Part shown: positions 17,041-25,398 of the stretch, piece by piece
Position numbering within the stretch: position 1 is the first letter of the stretch
Layout of the letters: every line of letters starts with the position of its first letter
NCBI GenBank assembly: GCA_019119675.1
Contig: DWWO01000150.1
Coordinates: forward strand, 1 to 41,520
Direction of reading: 5' to 3'
Origin: Candidatus Mediterraneibacter faecipullorum
Lineage (GTDB): Bacteria; Bacillota; Clostridia; Lachnospirales; Lachnospiraceae
Length of the DNA: 41,520 nucleotides
Notes under the pieces: generated by a model
Seen by the model: only the letters and a program-made list of their open reading frames with translations
Databases searched by the model: none
Told to the model about the DNA's origin: nothing
Position numbers and translations under genes: made by a program

Positions 17041-19499
17041 GGCGGCAGAGAAGAATATCAGCAAACAATAATTCTGGATATATCCGCAGTCTTGCGTGGA
17101 AAAGCGTGAAGAGCAGCCGCCTGAGGAATGTATTTGTTATCCTGACGATCGTGTTATCGGTCAGTCTTTTGATGGTGATGGCACTGTTTTACGCCGGACT
17201 CAATACGGCGGCAAAGCGGCAGGTGAAGAACATGCAGCATGTCATCTATTACGGGCTGAGCGAGGGGCAATTATCCGACTTGGCTGCAGAGGATGAACCG
17301 GCCAGTTATGTGTTGGGAATGAAGCAAGGACAGGGAGTGGAGGTTGAAGGAATTATGATATCTCCTGTGGCATATACCAGTGAGCCGTTGAAAGATGAGA
17401 ACGCAAATCTGGAGACGGTTGCGCTGACAAAAGGCAGGATGCCGGAAACAGAAGAGGAAATCCTGCTTCCGGATGCATACTGCGCGCTGGAGGGGATCAC
17501 GCAGGAGCCGGGCGAACAGGTTTCTTTTACCTGGCTGGACGGTACAAGGGAGGAGTATACGATCTCCGGCATCTTCCATGCAGAGGATAATATGTCGGTT
17601 TACAACGTTGTATTTTCTGAGGCGTATGCCGTGAATGGAAGTCAGCTGAAAGACGTTCTGTGGCAGGGGATTGTCTGTCTGAAAGGTGCGGAAGAGATGA
17701 CTCAGACGGAGTTTGAGGACGCGGCATACTCTCTCGGAAATGATTTAGGAGTAGAAAGACGAAATGTCAACGTAAATAACTTCTTTCTGGATACGTTACC
17801 GGGCGGAGAACAGCAGGCGCAGGAGACGGCTGCGATCGCAGGAGCATGTATCGGGATTCTTCTTGTGAGCGTACTGGTCATATATAGTGTGTTTTACCTG
17901 TCTGTAGTAGGACGCATCCGCCAGTTTGGACAGCTCCGTACCATTGGAATGACAAAAAGGCAGATACGCAGGATGGTGCGTATGGAAGGACTTATGTTAA
18001 GTGCAGCAGGAATTCCGGCGGGGCTGGCTGTCGGAGGTATCGTGAGTTATTTCATACGTCCGTCCGGATGGAGCTGGCTGAATATGCTTCTTATTTCTGT
18101 ATGTGTCGCTGCGGCGGATGTGGTTACTGTTTTATGTTCTATCCGGAGACCGGCAAAGATAGCAGCTTCCATATCTCCGGTCGAGGCGGCAAAGTACGCA
18201 GGATATGAAGCAGGAGATAAAGGAGGCGGACAGAAGAAAAGTGGAAAACTGGCGCGGAAGATCACGCCGGGAAGTCTTGCCCTTATGAGCAGTTTCCGGA
18301 ATAAGAAAAAGACAGCCCTTACCCTTGTGTCCCTTGGGATTGGCGGCGTGTTGTATATGCTGGCTGCCTTTTGGGTGAGTTCTACGGATGAAGAAAGCTA
18401 TGCAAGGCAGGGTGAATTTGCGTATGGTGAGTTTGTCATCGATTACTCCTATAATCTTGTAGAAACGGCGGAGCACGGAGAGATGGAACTGCGGACAGAA
18501 CATCCGATGGACAGGACACTGACCGGGATAATTGAAGGTATCGACGGTGTGGAGCAGGTGATTCCCGTAGAAAGCCTTCCGGTTTCCTGGGAAACGCATG
18601 ATGATGATGGAAATGTACGTATAGGAACGCTCAGTGAAGAACGTGCAGAGGATCTCCGGGATATTGTACGGGAGGGGAATCTGTCTTATGGAGATATGGT
18701 AGAAAATGACAGTATTATAACGACAGACGGCGGCGTATGGGAAGAAGTGTATGGCTGGAAACTGGAAGTCGGGGACGAAGTAGTATTCACCTGGTATGAC
18801 GGGCAGCAGGAACGAGAGAAGTCTTGTACCGTGTGCGGGATTATTGACGCAGATGATTTCTCCCGGCTGTCGGACGGACAGCCGGGAGACTATACTCTGT
18901 CATTTCTGCTCCCGGACGTGGTACTGCAGGAGATGGCAGGCAGTGCGGGGCTGACAGGTTCTCTCGTGGTCAAGACGGATATGGAGAAGGATGAGCAGAT
19001 TGAGGACAGTCTGAACAGGCTTCTGGATAAGCATCCATATTATTCCCTGAATACGCTGCAGGATAATATACTTGAAACAGAATCTATGTTTACGCTGCTT
19101 TTCTCGGTTATGATCGGGCTCAGCCTGTTTATTATCGCGTTTGCTCTCATTAATCTGTTCAACACACTTATCACAAATATCCTGACACGCGGGCGTGAGT
19201 TTGCCATGCTCCAGTCTGTCGGTATGACAAGGAAGCAGCTTGCCAAAATGCTCCGTGTGGAAGGACTGACGCTCTCGGCAGGCAATCTTCTGATAACGCT
19301 TGTGCTTGGTACTGCAGCGGGATATGTGATGATCTGGCTGCTGAGGTATTTCGGCGCAGACTATATGCATTTCGTATTCCCTGCGTGGTTCTTCCTCGGA
19401 TATGCAGTTTTTATCGTACTTGTACCGGTGCTGATCACGGAATATATGGTAAGGCGTTTCCAGAAACAGACACTTGTGGAACGGCTGAGAGAAGAATGA
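17037..19499 (+). CDS. FtsX-type ABC transporter permease
   Basis: 820 aa. N-terminal helix around residues 20-45 (FVILTIVLSVSLLMVMALFYAGL), a large extracytoplasmic domain, three helices around 275-370 with the FtsX signature FGQLRTIGMTKRQIRRMVRMEG, then a second copy: helix near 430, a second extracytoplasmic domain (~450-660), and three final helices with FAMLQSVGMTRKQLAKMLRVEG. It is therefore an internally duplicated MacB-like permease with eight helices rather than a ten-helix BceB. ATG 17037 is taken because it overlaps the ATPase stop. The gene ends 9 bp from the oppositely oriented deacetylase gene with no terminator between. Confidence 0.92.
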   Translation: MRRQRRISANNNSGYIRSLAWKSVKSSRLRNVFVILTIVLSVSLLMVMALFYAGLNTAAKRQVKNMQHVIYYGLSEGQLSDLAAEDEPASYVLGMKQGQGVEVEGIMISPVAYTSEPLKDENANLETVALTKGRMPETEEEILLPDAYCALEGITQEPGEQVSFTWLDGTREEYTISGIFHAEDNMSVYNVVFSEAYAVNGSQLKDVLWQGIVCLKGAEEMTQTEFEDAAYSLGNDLGVERRNVNVNNFFLDTLPGGEQQAQETAAIAGACIGILLVSVLVIYSVFYLSVVGRIRQFGQLRTIGMTKRQIRRMVRMEGLMLSAAGIPAGLAVGGIVSYFIRPSGWSWLNMLLISVCVAAADVVTVLCSIRRPAKIAASISPVEAAKYAGYEAGDKGGGQKKSGKLARKITPGSLALMSSFRNKKKTALTLVSLGIGGVLYMLAAFWVSSTDEESYARQGEFAYGEFVIDYSYNLVETAEHGEMELRTEHPMDRTLTGIIEGIDGVEQVIPVESLPVSWETHDDDGNVRIGTLSEERAEDLRDIVREGNLSYGDMVENDSIITTDGGVWEEVYGWKLEVGDEVVFTWYDGQQEREKSCTVCGIIDADDFSRLSDGQPGDYTLSFLLPDVVLQEMAGSAGLTGSLVVKTDMEKDEQIEDSLNRLLDKHPYYSLNTLQDNILETESMFTLLFSVMIGLSLFIIAFALINLFNTLITNILTRGREFAMLQSVGMTRKQLAKMLRVEGLTLSAGNLLITLVLGTAAGYVMIWLLRYFGADYMHFVFPAWFFLGYAVFIVLVPVLITEYMVRRFQKQTLVERLREE

Positions 19500-19508
19500 C
19501 AGCGCATC

Positions 19509-20942
19509 TCAGTTATTTACCGAATGATGCGCCGGATATGAATCCACAGTCAGCGCCTCGAACGCATATCCCTGACTCCGGTAATGCTTGATAATATCCG
19601 GCAGTGCCTCCACAGTCGTCCCTTTTGCATCGGTATCGTGCATCAGGATATTGATGTGCCGGGCGCTGCTGGAGGTGGCATTTTCGACAAGTGTTTTGAC
19701 GGGGACGTTGTTCCCGCTGGCATCCGTTGAATCACAGTTCCAGTCAAAGTACTGATATCCCTTTTCCTGAACAGCTTTTGTCAGTTTTGTCATAAGGCCG
19801 GGGCAGTACTGTTTGCTTACGGTATTGCTCGACCCGCCGGGGAAACGGATCAGTTTTGATTCGACTCCGGTGGCTTCTTTTACCATGTCGGAGATCTTCT
19901 GCAGATCTTTGAAATATGCTTCTTCGGAAGCGTATACTTCTGCATAGTTATGCGTATATGTGTGCAGCGCCACGACACTGCCCTGGTCGACAATGCGTTT
20001 GAGCACATCGTTATGTTTCTGGTTGTTCCCCGTTACGAAAAAAGTAGCTTTTGCGTTGTACTCGTTCAGAATTTCAAGTATTTTGTCCGTGTGTGCGGAC
20101 GGACCGTCGTCAAATGTAAGATAGACGACTTTGCGGTCGTAGTCCCGGTCTTTCTTGACAGTGATCTGGCGGACCGTGGTGCCCTCATTTCCTGAACGGT
20201 CTTTGGTCGTATATATGACCTCATAGGTGCCGGGGGTGGCAAAATCTACCTGCTCGGAATTGACGGAGAACTTCGGGTCCGGATCCATATCATCGGTTAC
20301 TGTGACACCCTCGGAGAAGTCTATCGTTCTTCCCTGCAGCACTTCCACATTGTCTGCGCCCTGCACTACGGGCGGTGTGCTGTCTTTTTTTCGTGTCAGT
20401 GTTGCTGTTTCCACTGTCTCGTTGCCGGAAGTGTCTGTTGCAGCAATCTGTATGTCATAGGTTCCTTCTTTGTCCCATGCCTGCGGGTCCTTAAATCGTA
20501 CTGATGTTTCTGTGAAGTCGCTGACTTCCTGTACAAATTTTTCCGGTGTGATCTCTTCTGCGAGGTCTGTTGTATAGGATTGTACCTTCAGTCTGGGAGG
20601 CGTTGTATCTTCTACTTTGACAGTGGCCTTATACTCGTGTCCGCGGCAGGTGTAAGTGACCGGATACTCACCGATCTTTTCGACATCTGCCTTTGTCTGG
20701 ATGTTGACATCCTTTTTACCGGCAAAATAAAGATCCTTTACATTTTCCCACGGATCAAACGGTGTCATCAGCTCATGCCTGATGACAGTGTCTTTTAATC
20801 TGACCGGGTGTGTGTACAGGTATGTGAAAATCCCTGATGCTGCCAGAATCGGGATGATCAGCAGGATAGCCGCGATCCGAAGCAGCCGCGTATGCCGGTG
20901 TCGTCTTTTTCTTGAAGATTGTCTTTTGTTTCTCTTGGTCAT
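19509..20942 (-). CDS. Membrane-anchored polysaccharide deacetylase with Ig-like domains
   Basis: 477 aa. Basic N-terminus then one membrane helix (residues ~22-45), so anchored with the rest outside. Residues ~60-180 and ~190-265 are bacterial Ig/HYR-like domains (DTTPPRLKVQ..., DSTPPVVQGADNVEVLQG..., PGTYEVIYTTKDRSGNEG). The NodB domain follows: YLTFDDGPS (metal Asp), VALHTYTHNYAEV (His pair), IRFPGGSSN, YQYFDWNCDS, NILMHDT. It removes acetyl groups from N-acetylated sugars, probably peptidoglycan, which lowers lysozyme sensitivity in relatives. GAGGGG precedes ATG. Confidence 0.93.
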   Translation of the reverse strand: MTKRNKRQSSRKRRHRHTRLLRIAAILLIIPILAASGIFTYLYTHPVRLKDTVIRHELMTPFDPWENVKDLYFAGKKDVNIQTKADVEKIGEYPVTYTCRGHEYKATVKVEDTTPPRLKVQSYTTDLAEEITPEKFVQEVSDFTETSVRFKDPQAWDKEGTYDIQIAATDTSGNETVETATLTRKKDSTPPVVQGADNVEVLQGRTIDFSEGVTVTDDMDPDPKFSVNSEQVDFATPGTYEVIYTTKDRSGNEGTTVRQITVKKDRDYDRKVVYLTFDDGPSAHTDKILEILNEYNAKATFFVTGNNQKHNDVLKRIVDQGSVVALHTYTHNYAEVYASEEAYFKDLQKISDMVKEATGVESKLIRFPGGSSNTVSKQYCPGLMTKLTKAVQEKGYQYFDWNCDSTDASGNNVPVKTLVENATSSSARHINILMHDTDAKGTTVEALPDIIKHYRSQGYAFEALTVDSYPAHHSVNN

Positions 20943-20991
20943 ATTCCCCTCTTATGTATAATGATTTTTTTAATCTGTCTGTTGCTGCTTC

Positions 20992-21020
20992 ACTATACAA
21001 GGTATGGACCGCAGATGCAA
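20992..21020 (-). promoter_or_regulatory. Promoter of the polysaccharide deacetylase gene
   Basis: On minus: TTGCAT (21020-21015), 17-nt spacer, TATAGT (20997-20992). About 50 nt upstream of the ATG. Confidence 0.65.
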
Positions 21021-21065
21021 GAGAGTTACACAAAACCTAAATAAAATTACATAAATTTTTAAGAA

Positions 21066-21094
21066 TTGACCATTTTTGCAGGGATGGTTATACT
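21066..21094 (+). promoter_or_regulatory. Promoter of the DUF2238-like membrane protein gene
   Basis: TTGACC (21066-21071), 17-nt spacer, TATACT (21089-21094), about 40 nt before ATG 21133. Close to consensus; divergent from the deacetylase promoter. Confidence 0.7.
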
Positions 21095-21132
21095 ATACAC
21101 AATACGTTTTGACAGAGGAAAAGGTCGTTTAT

Positions 21133-22101
21133 ATGAACAGAAAGAATAACAAATCCGAAGATATAAGAGAGGATAAGAAAGAGAACCGGAAAAGCAGCAG
21201 GCATAAGGGCGGCCGCATGCGCAATTTGAGCGAAGCGCTCTACATGGAACTTCGCGAGCATAAGAGTTCTTTTATTGTGTATTTTACACTCCGTATTCTT
21301 GTGATCGTGATGCTGATCCTCCAGCTTTTGAACCGGAATTATGAAAATGTGTTTTTATGCGCGCTGACGCTGCTGTTACTGATCATGCCAAGCCTGGTGC
21401 AGGTCACATTTAAAGTGGAACTGCCGACGACGTTGGAGATTTTTATACTGGTCTTTATTTTTGCAGCTGAGATCCTGGGCGAGATCAGTGAGTTTTATCT
21501 AGTATTTCCTTTTTGGGATACGGTGCTCCACACGATCAACGGGTTTCTTGCAGCAGCCATCGGTTTCTCTATGGTGGATCTTTTGAACCGGAGTGAGAAG
21601 ATCATGTTTAGCCTGTCGCCGCTGTTTATGGCTATTGTTGCATTCTGTTTCTCCATGACGATCGGTGTCATCTGGGAATTCTTTGAGTTTGGTATGGATA
21701 TGCTGCTGGGATACGATATGCAGAAAGATACGGTCATTCATACGATCCGGTCCGTAACACTGGACCCGGCGGGGCGCAATGTGCCCTATATGATCAGCAA
21801 TATCACGGAGGCTGCGGTGAACGGACGGGACCTGGGGGTAGGGGGCTATCTGGATATCGGTCTGATCGATACGATGCAGGATCTGATCGTCAATTTTATC
21901 GGAGCATTTGTATTTTCCGTGATCGGATTTTTGTATGTCAAGAACAGGGGGAGAGGAAAAATCGCAGGAAGTTTTATCCCCCGAAGAAAGGCAAAGGACA
22001 GAGACTTCCTTAAGATCGTGAAAGAAATGAATGATTCAGCGGCTCAGCCGGAATATCAGTTTCCAGACGAGAAAGAGGATGAAAGCGCCAAAGATCGTTG
22101 A
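21133..22101 (+). CDS. DUF2238/YjdF-like integral membrane protein
   Basis: 322 aa. A charged N-terminal tail (~45 residues, Lys/Arg/Glu rich) precedes about seven membrane helices. Family marks are FPFWDTVLHTINGFLAAAIGF, CFSMTIGVIWEFFEFGMDML and IDTMQDLIVNFIGAF, rich in acidic and His residues at membrane edges. A charged cytoplasmic tail ends the protein. Function of the family is not known. ATG 21133 fits the AGAGGAAAAGG site; the longer frame to 21076 overlaps the promoter. The 3' end overlaps the convergent neighbour by 66 bp. Confidence 0.8.
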   Translation: MNRKNNKSEDIREDKKENRKSSRHKGGRMRNLSEALYMELREHKSSFIVYFTLRILVIVMLILQLLNRNYENVFLCALTLLLLIMPSLVQVTFKVELPTTLEIFILVFIFAAEILGEISEFYLVFPFWDTVLHTINGFLAAAIGFSMVDLLNRSEKIMFSLSPLFMAIVAFCFSMTIGVIWEFFEFGMDMLLGYDMQKDTVIHTIRSVTLDPAGRNVPYMISNITEAAVNGRDLGVGGYLDIGLIDTMQDLIVNFIGAFVFSVIGFLYVKNRGRGKIAGSFIPRRKAKDRDFLKIVKEMNDSAAQPEYQFPDEKEDESAKDR

Positions 22102-22752
22102 GGCGATGTAGAGCAAAATGACGCCTGTATTCCCCAGAAGGGGAAGAAGATCGCGGAATACGACCTGCTGCATCTGATAATCCGGATTTATATAGAACAT
22201 ATTGATCGTGCCGAATCTGTCAAGGGAAAGATTTAGGAGTTCGGCAGCCAGGCAGCAGGCGAGATACAGGAGTGAACTGTATATAAAAGGACGCAGTGGG
22301 AACGCAGTCTTAAGGGAGCGGGAAAACAGCGTCTTTTTTTCGTTTGAGCGGAGCAGACGGATGTATGTGATCCCTGATGTGATCCCTAATATAATAAGAA
22401 GAATATGCCACAGATAAGAGTGGACGGTAAGTGCCTTTAATGGATAATGCAGGCCGGAGGTGTCTGCAAAAACGGCAATCCCGCCGAGCAGACAGTAGCA
22501 CATCAGAAACATAAGAAGCGCCCTGCGCACATTACCGCGGCGCAGCCATGGATAGGCGAGCAGGACATACATGGGGATGCTGCAGAGCTGAAAGGGAAAA
22601 TACCACCAGTTGTAGCTTCCGCCTCCCATGACAAAGGTGAGTGTGAACTGCTTCCATACCTCGCTGCATAGCATGAGAATACCGCAGACAAAGAAAATAA
22701 TGTCAGATATGTTTGAAAAGTAAACAGAAATCAAAGTTTTTCTATTCTTCAT
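22036..22752 (-). CDS. YwaF/TMEM164-like integral membrane protein
   Basis: 238 aa with about seven membrane helices. The segment YNWWYFPFQLCSIPMYVLLAYPWL near residue 48-72 and HSYLWHILLIILGI near 130 are typical of the YwaF (TIGR02206/TMEM164-like) family. Relatives include putative acyltransferases, but the activity here is unknown. Good ribosome site AGAGGTGAC before ATG. The gene overlaps the end of the plus-strand membrane protein gene by 66 bp, tail to tail, so the transcripts are complementary there. Confidence 0.75.
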   Translation of the reverse strand: MKNRKTLISVYFSNISDIIFFVCGILMLCSEVWKQFTLTFVMGGGSYNWWYFPFQLCSIPMYVLLAYPWLRRGNVRRALLMFLMCYCLLGGIAVFADTSGLHYPLKALTVHSYLWHILLIILGITSGITYIRLLRSNEKKTLFSRSLKTAFPLRPFIYSSLLYLACCLAAELLNLSLDRFGTINMFYINPDYQMQQVVFRDLLPLLGNTGVILLYIASTIFGAFILFLVWKLIFRLSR

Positions 22753-22769
22753 TTATGTCACCTCTCCGA

Positions 22770-22817
22770 ATTGCGCTTTGCGTGCCTGTTTGGATCACGC
22801 TTTGCGCAATCATTATA
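22770..22817 (-). promoter_or_regulatory. -10 box and leader hairpin of the YwaF-like gene
   Basis: TATAAT (22817-22812) lies directly before a hairpin with stems ATTGCGC/GCGCAAT and GCGTG/CACGC separated by a 3x3 internal loop (22770-22810). No good -35 is visible. The rest of 22818-23085 is AT-rich with no gene seen. Confidence 0.45.
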
Positions 22818-23085
22818 CCCCAATCCCCAAAATGTTTATACCGGTTTGACAGCTTTTACATGCAAAATGATGAAAAAGCGGAACTGAATTGTGAGAAACA
22901 TACAAATAACAACTGTTTTTTATATAAAATTATACAAATTTATATGGCGCTATGCGGCTGGCCCTTTTTTTCTGAAAAATGGGATGAAAAAGTAATAAAA
23001 CTGAACGGTTCTTATATTGTGAAAAAGTACAATTTGAAATAAAAAACGGGAACTGCCAACGAGAAAAAGTTAATGTGTGAAAATG

Positions 23086-23159
23086 TTGACAAATTCTGAG
23101 GCGGGGCGTAATATTTAGACAGCTTTTCGGAATACTTATTTATTAATAAGAAGAAAAGC
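23086..23159 (+). promoter_or_regulatory. Promoter and 5' stem-loop of the ATP synthase operon
   Basis: Perfect TTGACA (23086-23091), 17-nt spacer, TAATAT (23109-23114). At the inferred start of transcription a hairpin begins: GCTTTTC (23122-23128) with GAAAAGC (23153-23159), capped by CTTATT/AATAAG. Such a 5'-terminal stem often stabilises a long mRNA. Further on there is a T8 run (23212-23220) before the reading frame. Confidence 0.75.
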
Positions 23160-23283
23160 GGGCTGAATTGAAAAGTGAAAAAGGTTTTAGGGGGTTCAAA
23201 AGGGAACGGCTCTTTTTTTTATGCCTAAAATCCGGGGCTTTTCCGGTTCAGTCAATAAAATGGTGAAAAAAGGAGGGAGCAAT

Positions 23284-23967
23284 ACGGGAAATCTGACAGA
23301 AACACTGATGGAAGAACTGAACTGCGAGACAGTATTCACGCTTCCGGTCGTGGGAGGTATCTCTGAATCTGTGGTGGTTACGTGGATCATCATGGCGGTT
23401 CTTGTTCTGCTGTCCATTATCCTGACGAGAAATCTCAGCGTGGATAATCCCGGCAAAGTCCAGCTTGCGCTGGAAGCGGGAATAGGCTGGGCACAGGACT
23501 TTTTTGAAGGGATCATCGGAAAAGAAAGCCGAAGATACATCCCTTATCTGATCACGGTACTTCTCTATCTGGCTGCAGCGAACACGCTCGCGCCGCTGTG
23601 CGGTTTTAAGCCGCCGACAAAAGATCTGAACGTGACGGCAGCTCTGGCGATCATGAGCATGTGCCTGATCGAATTTTCGGGAATCAGGAAGAACGGAGTG
23701 GTTCACTGGGTAAAACATTTCGCTCAGCCGGTTCCGGTGGTAGCACCGATTACAGTACTGGAGATTGTGATCCGGCCGCTGTCGCTCTGTATGCGACTCT
23801 TCGGAAACATGCTGGCCGGGTTTGTGGTGCTGGAACTGCTGAAATTTTTCGTGCCGCTGATCATACCGATTCCGGTGAGTTTTTATTTTGATATCTTCGA
23901 CGGTCTGCTTCAGGCATATGTATTCGTATTTCTGACAGCACTGTTCATGACCGAGGAGATGGAGTGA
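23284..23967 (+). CDS. atpB: ATP synthase Fo subunit a; start codon appears to be ACG
   Basis: Subunit a forms the proton half-channels against the c ring. It has about six helices, with the essential arginine in RPLSLCMRLFGNMLAG and the late GLLQAYVFVFLTALFM helix. The start is odd. The only strong Shine-Dalgarno (AAAGGAGGG, 23268-23277) is followed at ideal distance by an in-frame ACG at 23284. In-frame ATGs lie at 23221 and 23260 (no ribosome site; the SD would be inside the coding region) and at 23308 (SD 31 nt away). The ACG product would be 227 aa, a sensible length. No atpI is found upstream. Confidence 0.88.
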   Translation, partial: TGNLTETLMEELNCETVFTLPVVGGISESVVVTWIIMAVLVLLSIILTRNLSVDNPGKVQLALEAGIGWAQDFFEGIIGKESRRYIPYLITVLLYLAAANTLAPLCGFKPPTKDLNVTAALAIMSMCLIEFSGIRKNGVVHWVKHFAQPVPVVAPITVLEIVIRPLSLCMRLFGNMLAGFVVLELLKFFVPLIIPIPVSFYFDIFDGLLQAYVFVFLTALFMTEEME

Positions 23968-23982
23968 CCCGCAGACGGCGGG
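23968..23982 (+). promoter_or_regulatory. Intercistronic hairpin between atpB and atpE
   Basis: CCCGC/GCGGG with a 5-nt loop starts at the base after the atpB stop; the 90-bp gap also has ACCCGGGT. Long gaps with hairpins before atpE are usual and help high c-subunit yield. Confidence 0.4.
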
Positions 23983-24060
23983 GGAAGGCTGTACCCGGGT
24001 AAAAAGGGGAAGGCCTCAGCAATTCATAAAATACAAAATAGAAAAAAGGAGAATATTATT

Positions 24061-24282
24061 ATGGAAACAATTATTGCTATCGGAGCAGCTATTGCAGTAT
24101 TAACAGGTATTGGAGCAGGTGTAGGTATCGGTATCGCGACAGGTAAAGCAGCTGAAGCAATTGCAAGACAGCCTGAGGCAGAGGGCAAGATCAGCAAAAA
24201 CCTGATCCTTGGATGTGCACTTGCAGAGGCAACAGCTATCTATGGCTTTATTATCGGACTTCTGATTATCATTCTTCTGTAA
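24061..24282 (+). CDS. atpE: ATP synthase Fo subunit c
   Basis: 73-aa hairpin of two membrane helices joined by the polar loop [10 protein letters not shown]. The ion-carrying carboxylate is E56 in [10 protein letters not shown]. In sodium-dependent relatives the ring also has a Gln in helix 1 and Ser/Thr right after the Glu. Here these positions are Ile (GVGIGIATG) and Ala, so the sodium site is absent and proton coupling is inferred. A strong AAAAAGGAGAA site precedes ATG, in keeping with the high copy number of c. Confidence 0.96.
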   Translation: METIIAIGAAIAVLTGIGAGVGIGIATGKAAEAIARQPEAEGKISKNLILGCALAEATAIYGFIIGLLIIILL

Positions 24283-24330
24283 GAATATGGCAGAACTTAG
24301 AGACGATAACATGAAAGGTGGGTTTAAAAG

Positions 24331-24831
24331 GTGATTTCAATAAACTTGAACCTTGTCTGGACCATAATCAACCTTGTTGTTCTTTATCTTCTGCTGAGAC
24401 ATTTCCTCATCGGTCCTGTAATGAATATTATGGAACAGAGAAAACAGATGATAGATGACGGATTTAAGAATGCAGAGGCGGCACAGGCGGATGCCAACAG
24501 GCTGAAACAGGAGTATGAGACGGCTTTAAGCGGAGCAAAACAGGAATCTGTACAGCTCATAGAGGATGCGAGAAAGAGCGCAAAGGCAGAATATGACCGC
24601 ATCGTAAGTGAAGCGGGAGAAAGAGCAGACACTATGATCGAATCCGCAAAGGAAAATGTGCGCATCGAGCGTGAGCAGACGATGAAAGAACTGAAGTCAC
24701 AGATTGCAGGGCTCGCGGCTGCGTCAGCGGCGAAGATCATCAGCGGCAAAGCAGATGATAAGGAGAGCCGGGACCTGTACGATCAGTTCCTGAAAGAAGC
24801 AGGTGAGGGCGATGGCAATGCAGACAAATAA
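24331..24831 (+). CDS. atpF: ATP synthase Fo subunit b
   Basis: 166 aa with a single N-terminal helix (NLVWTIINLVVLYLLLRHFL) and a long charged coiled coil that forms the peripheral stalk, with the typical RKQMIDDGFKNAEAAQADANRLKQEYE pattern. GTG start. A seven-codon frame (ATG 24311) ends in TGA overlapping this GTG, so initiation may be coupled to it. The end overlaps atpH by 14 bp. Confidence 0.95.
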   Translation: MISINLNLVWTIINLVVLYLLLRHFLIGPVMNIMEQRKQMIDDGFKNAEAAQADANRLKQEYETALSGAKQESVQLIEDARKSAKAEYDRIVSEAGERADTMIESAKENVRIEREQTMKELKSQIAGLAAASAAKIISGKADDKESRDLYDQFLKEAGEGDGNADK

Positions 24832-25348
24832 TGAAATACGCTGTTCTTCTACTGCGGTCTCATACGGGAAAGTTCTTTTTGAACTGAATATTCCCCGGGA
24901 GAGTGTAAGAAAGACACGCGAGATATTAGAGGCTGTTCCGCAGCTCTCTGATCTGCTCATGAATCCTACGGTCGCCCTGAAGAAGAAACTTGCGGTCATT
25001 GACAGAGTGTTTCCGGAAGATATGAGGAACTTTCTGAAGACGGCATGCAGGTATCGCAGGGTGGAGCTTATGGACGAGATTTTTGCCGCATATGACAGAT
25101 GCCGGGATGAGCAAAATAAAGTTCTCAAGGCTGTGCTGACATGTACTGCCCCGCCGGATGAAGAACAGAAAAAGGGAATGGAAAGCTTCCTGTGCAGAAA
25201 GTACGGCGCAGAGGAGGCACAGATTGAAGTGCGTTATGACGCGGATCTGCTGGGCGGATTTATTCTCCGCGCGGGCAGTGATGAGTATGACTGGAGTATG
25301 AAAGGACGTCTGGACAGACTTACGCAGACGCTGGGCGGACGCCGGTAA
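24818..25348 (+). CDS. atpH: ATP synthase F1 subunit delta
   Basis: 176-177 aa OSCP-type subunit linking the peripheral stalk to F1. Typical features: YGKVLFELNIP near the start, ILEAVPQLSDLLMNPTVALKKKLAVIDRVFP, and the C-terminal VRYDADLLGGFILRAGSDEYDWSMKGRLDRL. ATG 24818 is preferred to ATG 24812 or GTG 24803 because AGGTGAGG (24801-24808) is then at a normal distance. Confidence 0.93.
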   Translation: MQTNNEIRCSSTAVSYGKVLFELNIPRESVRKTREILEAVPQLSDLLMNPTVALKKKLAVIDRVFPEDMRNFLKTACRYRRVELMDEIFAAYDRCRDEQNKVLKAVLTCTAPPDEEQKKGMESFLCRKYGAEEAQIEVRYDADLLGGFILRAGSDEYDWSMKGRLDRLTQTLGGRR

Positions 25349-25398
25349 CGGGACTGCATCAGAAGTCTTACTCTTAATATAACCTGGAGGTGAACAAG

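Noticed and set aside
18132-18599. Long antisense frames within the permease gene
   Set aside because: Shadow frames of a well-supported coding sequence; no ribosome site or family match.
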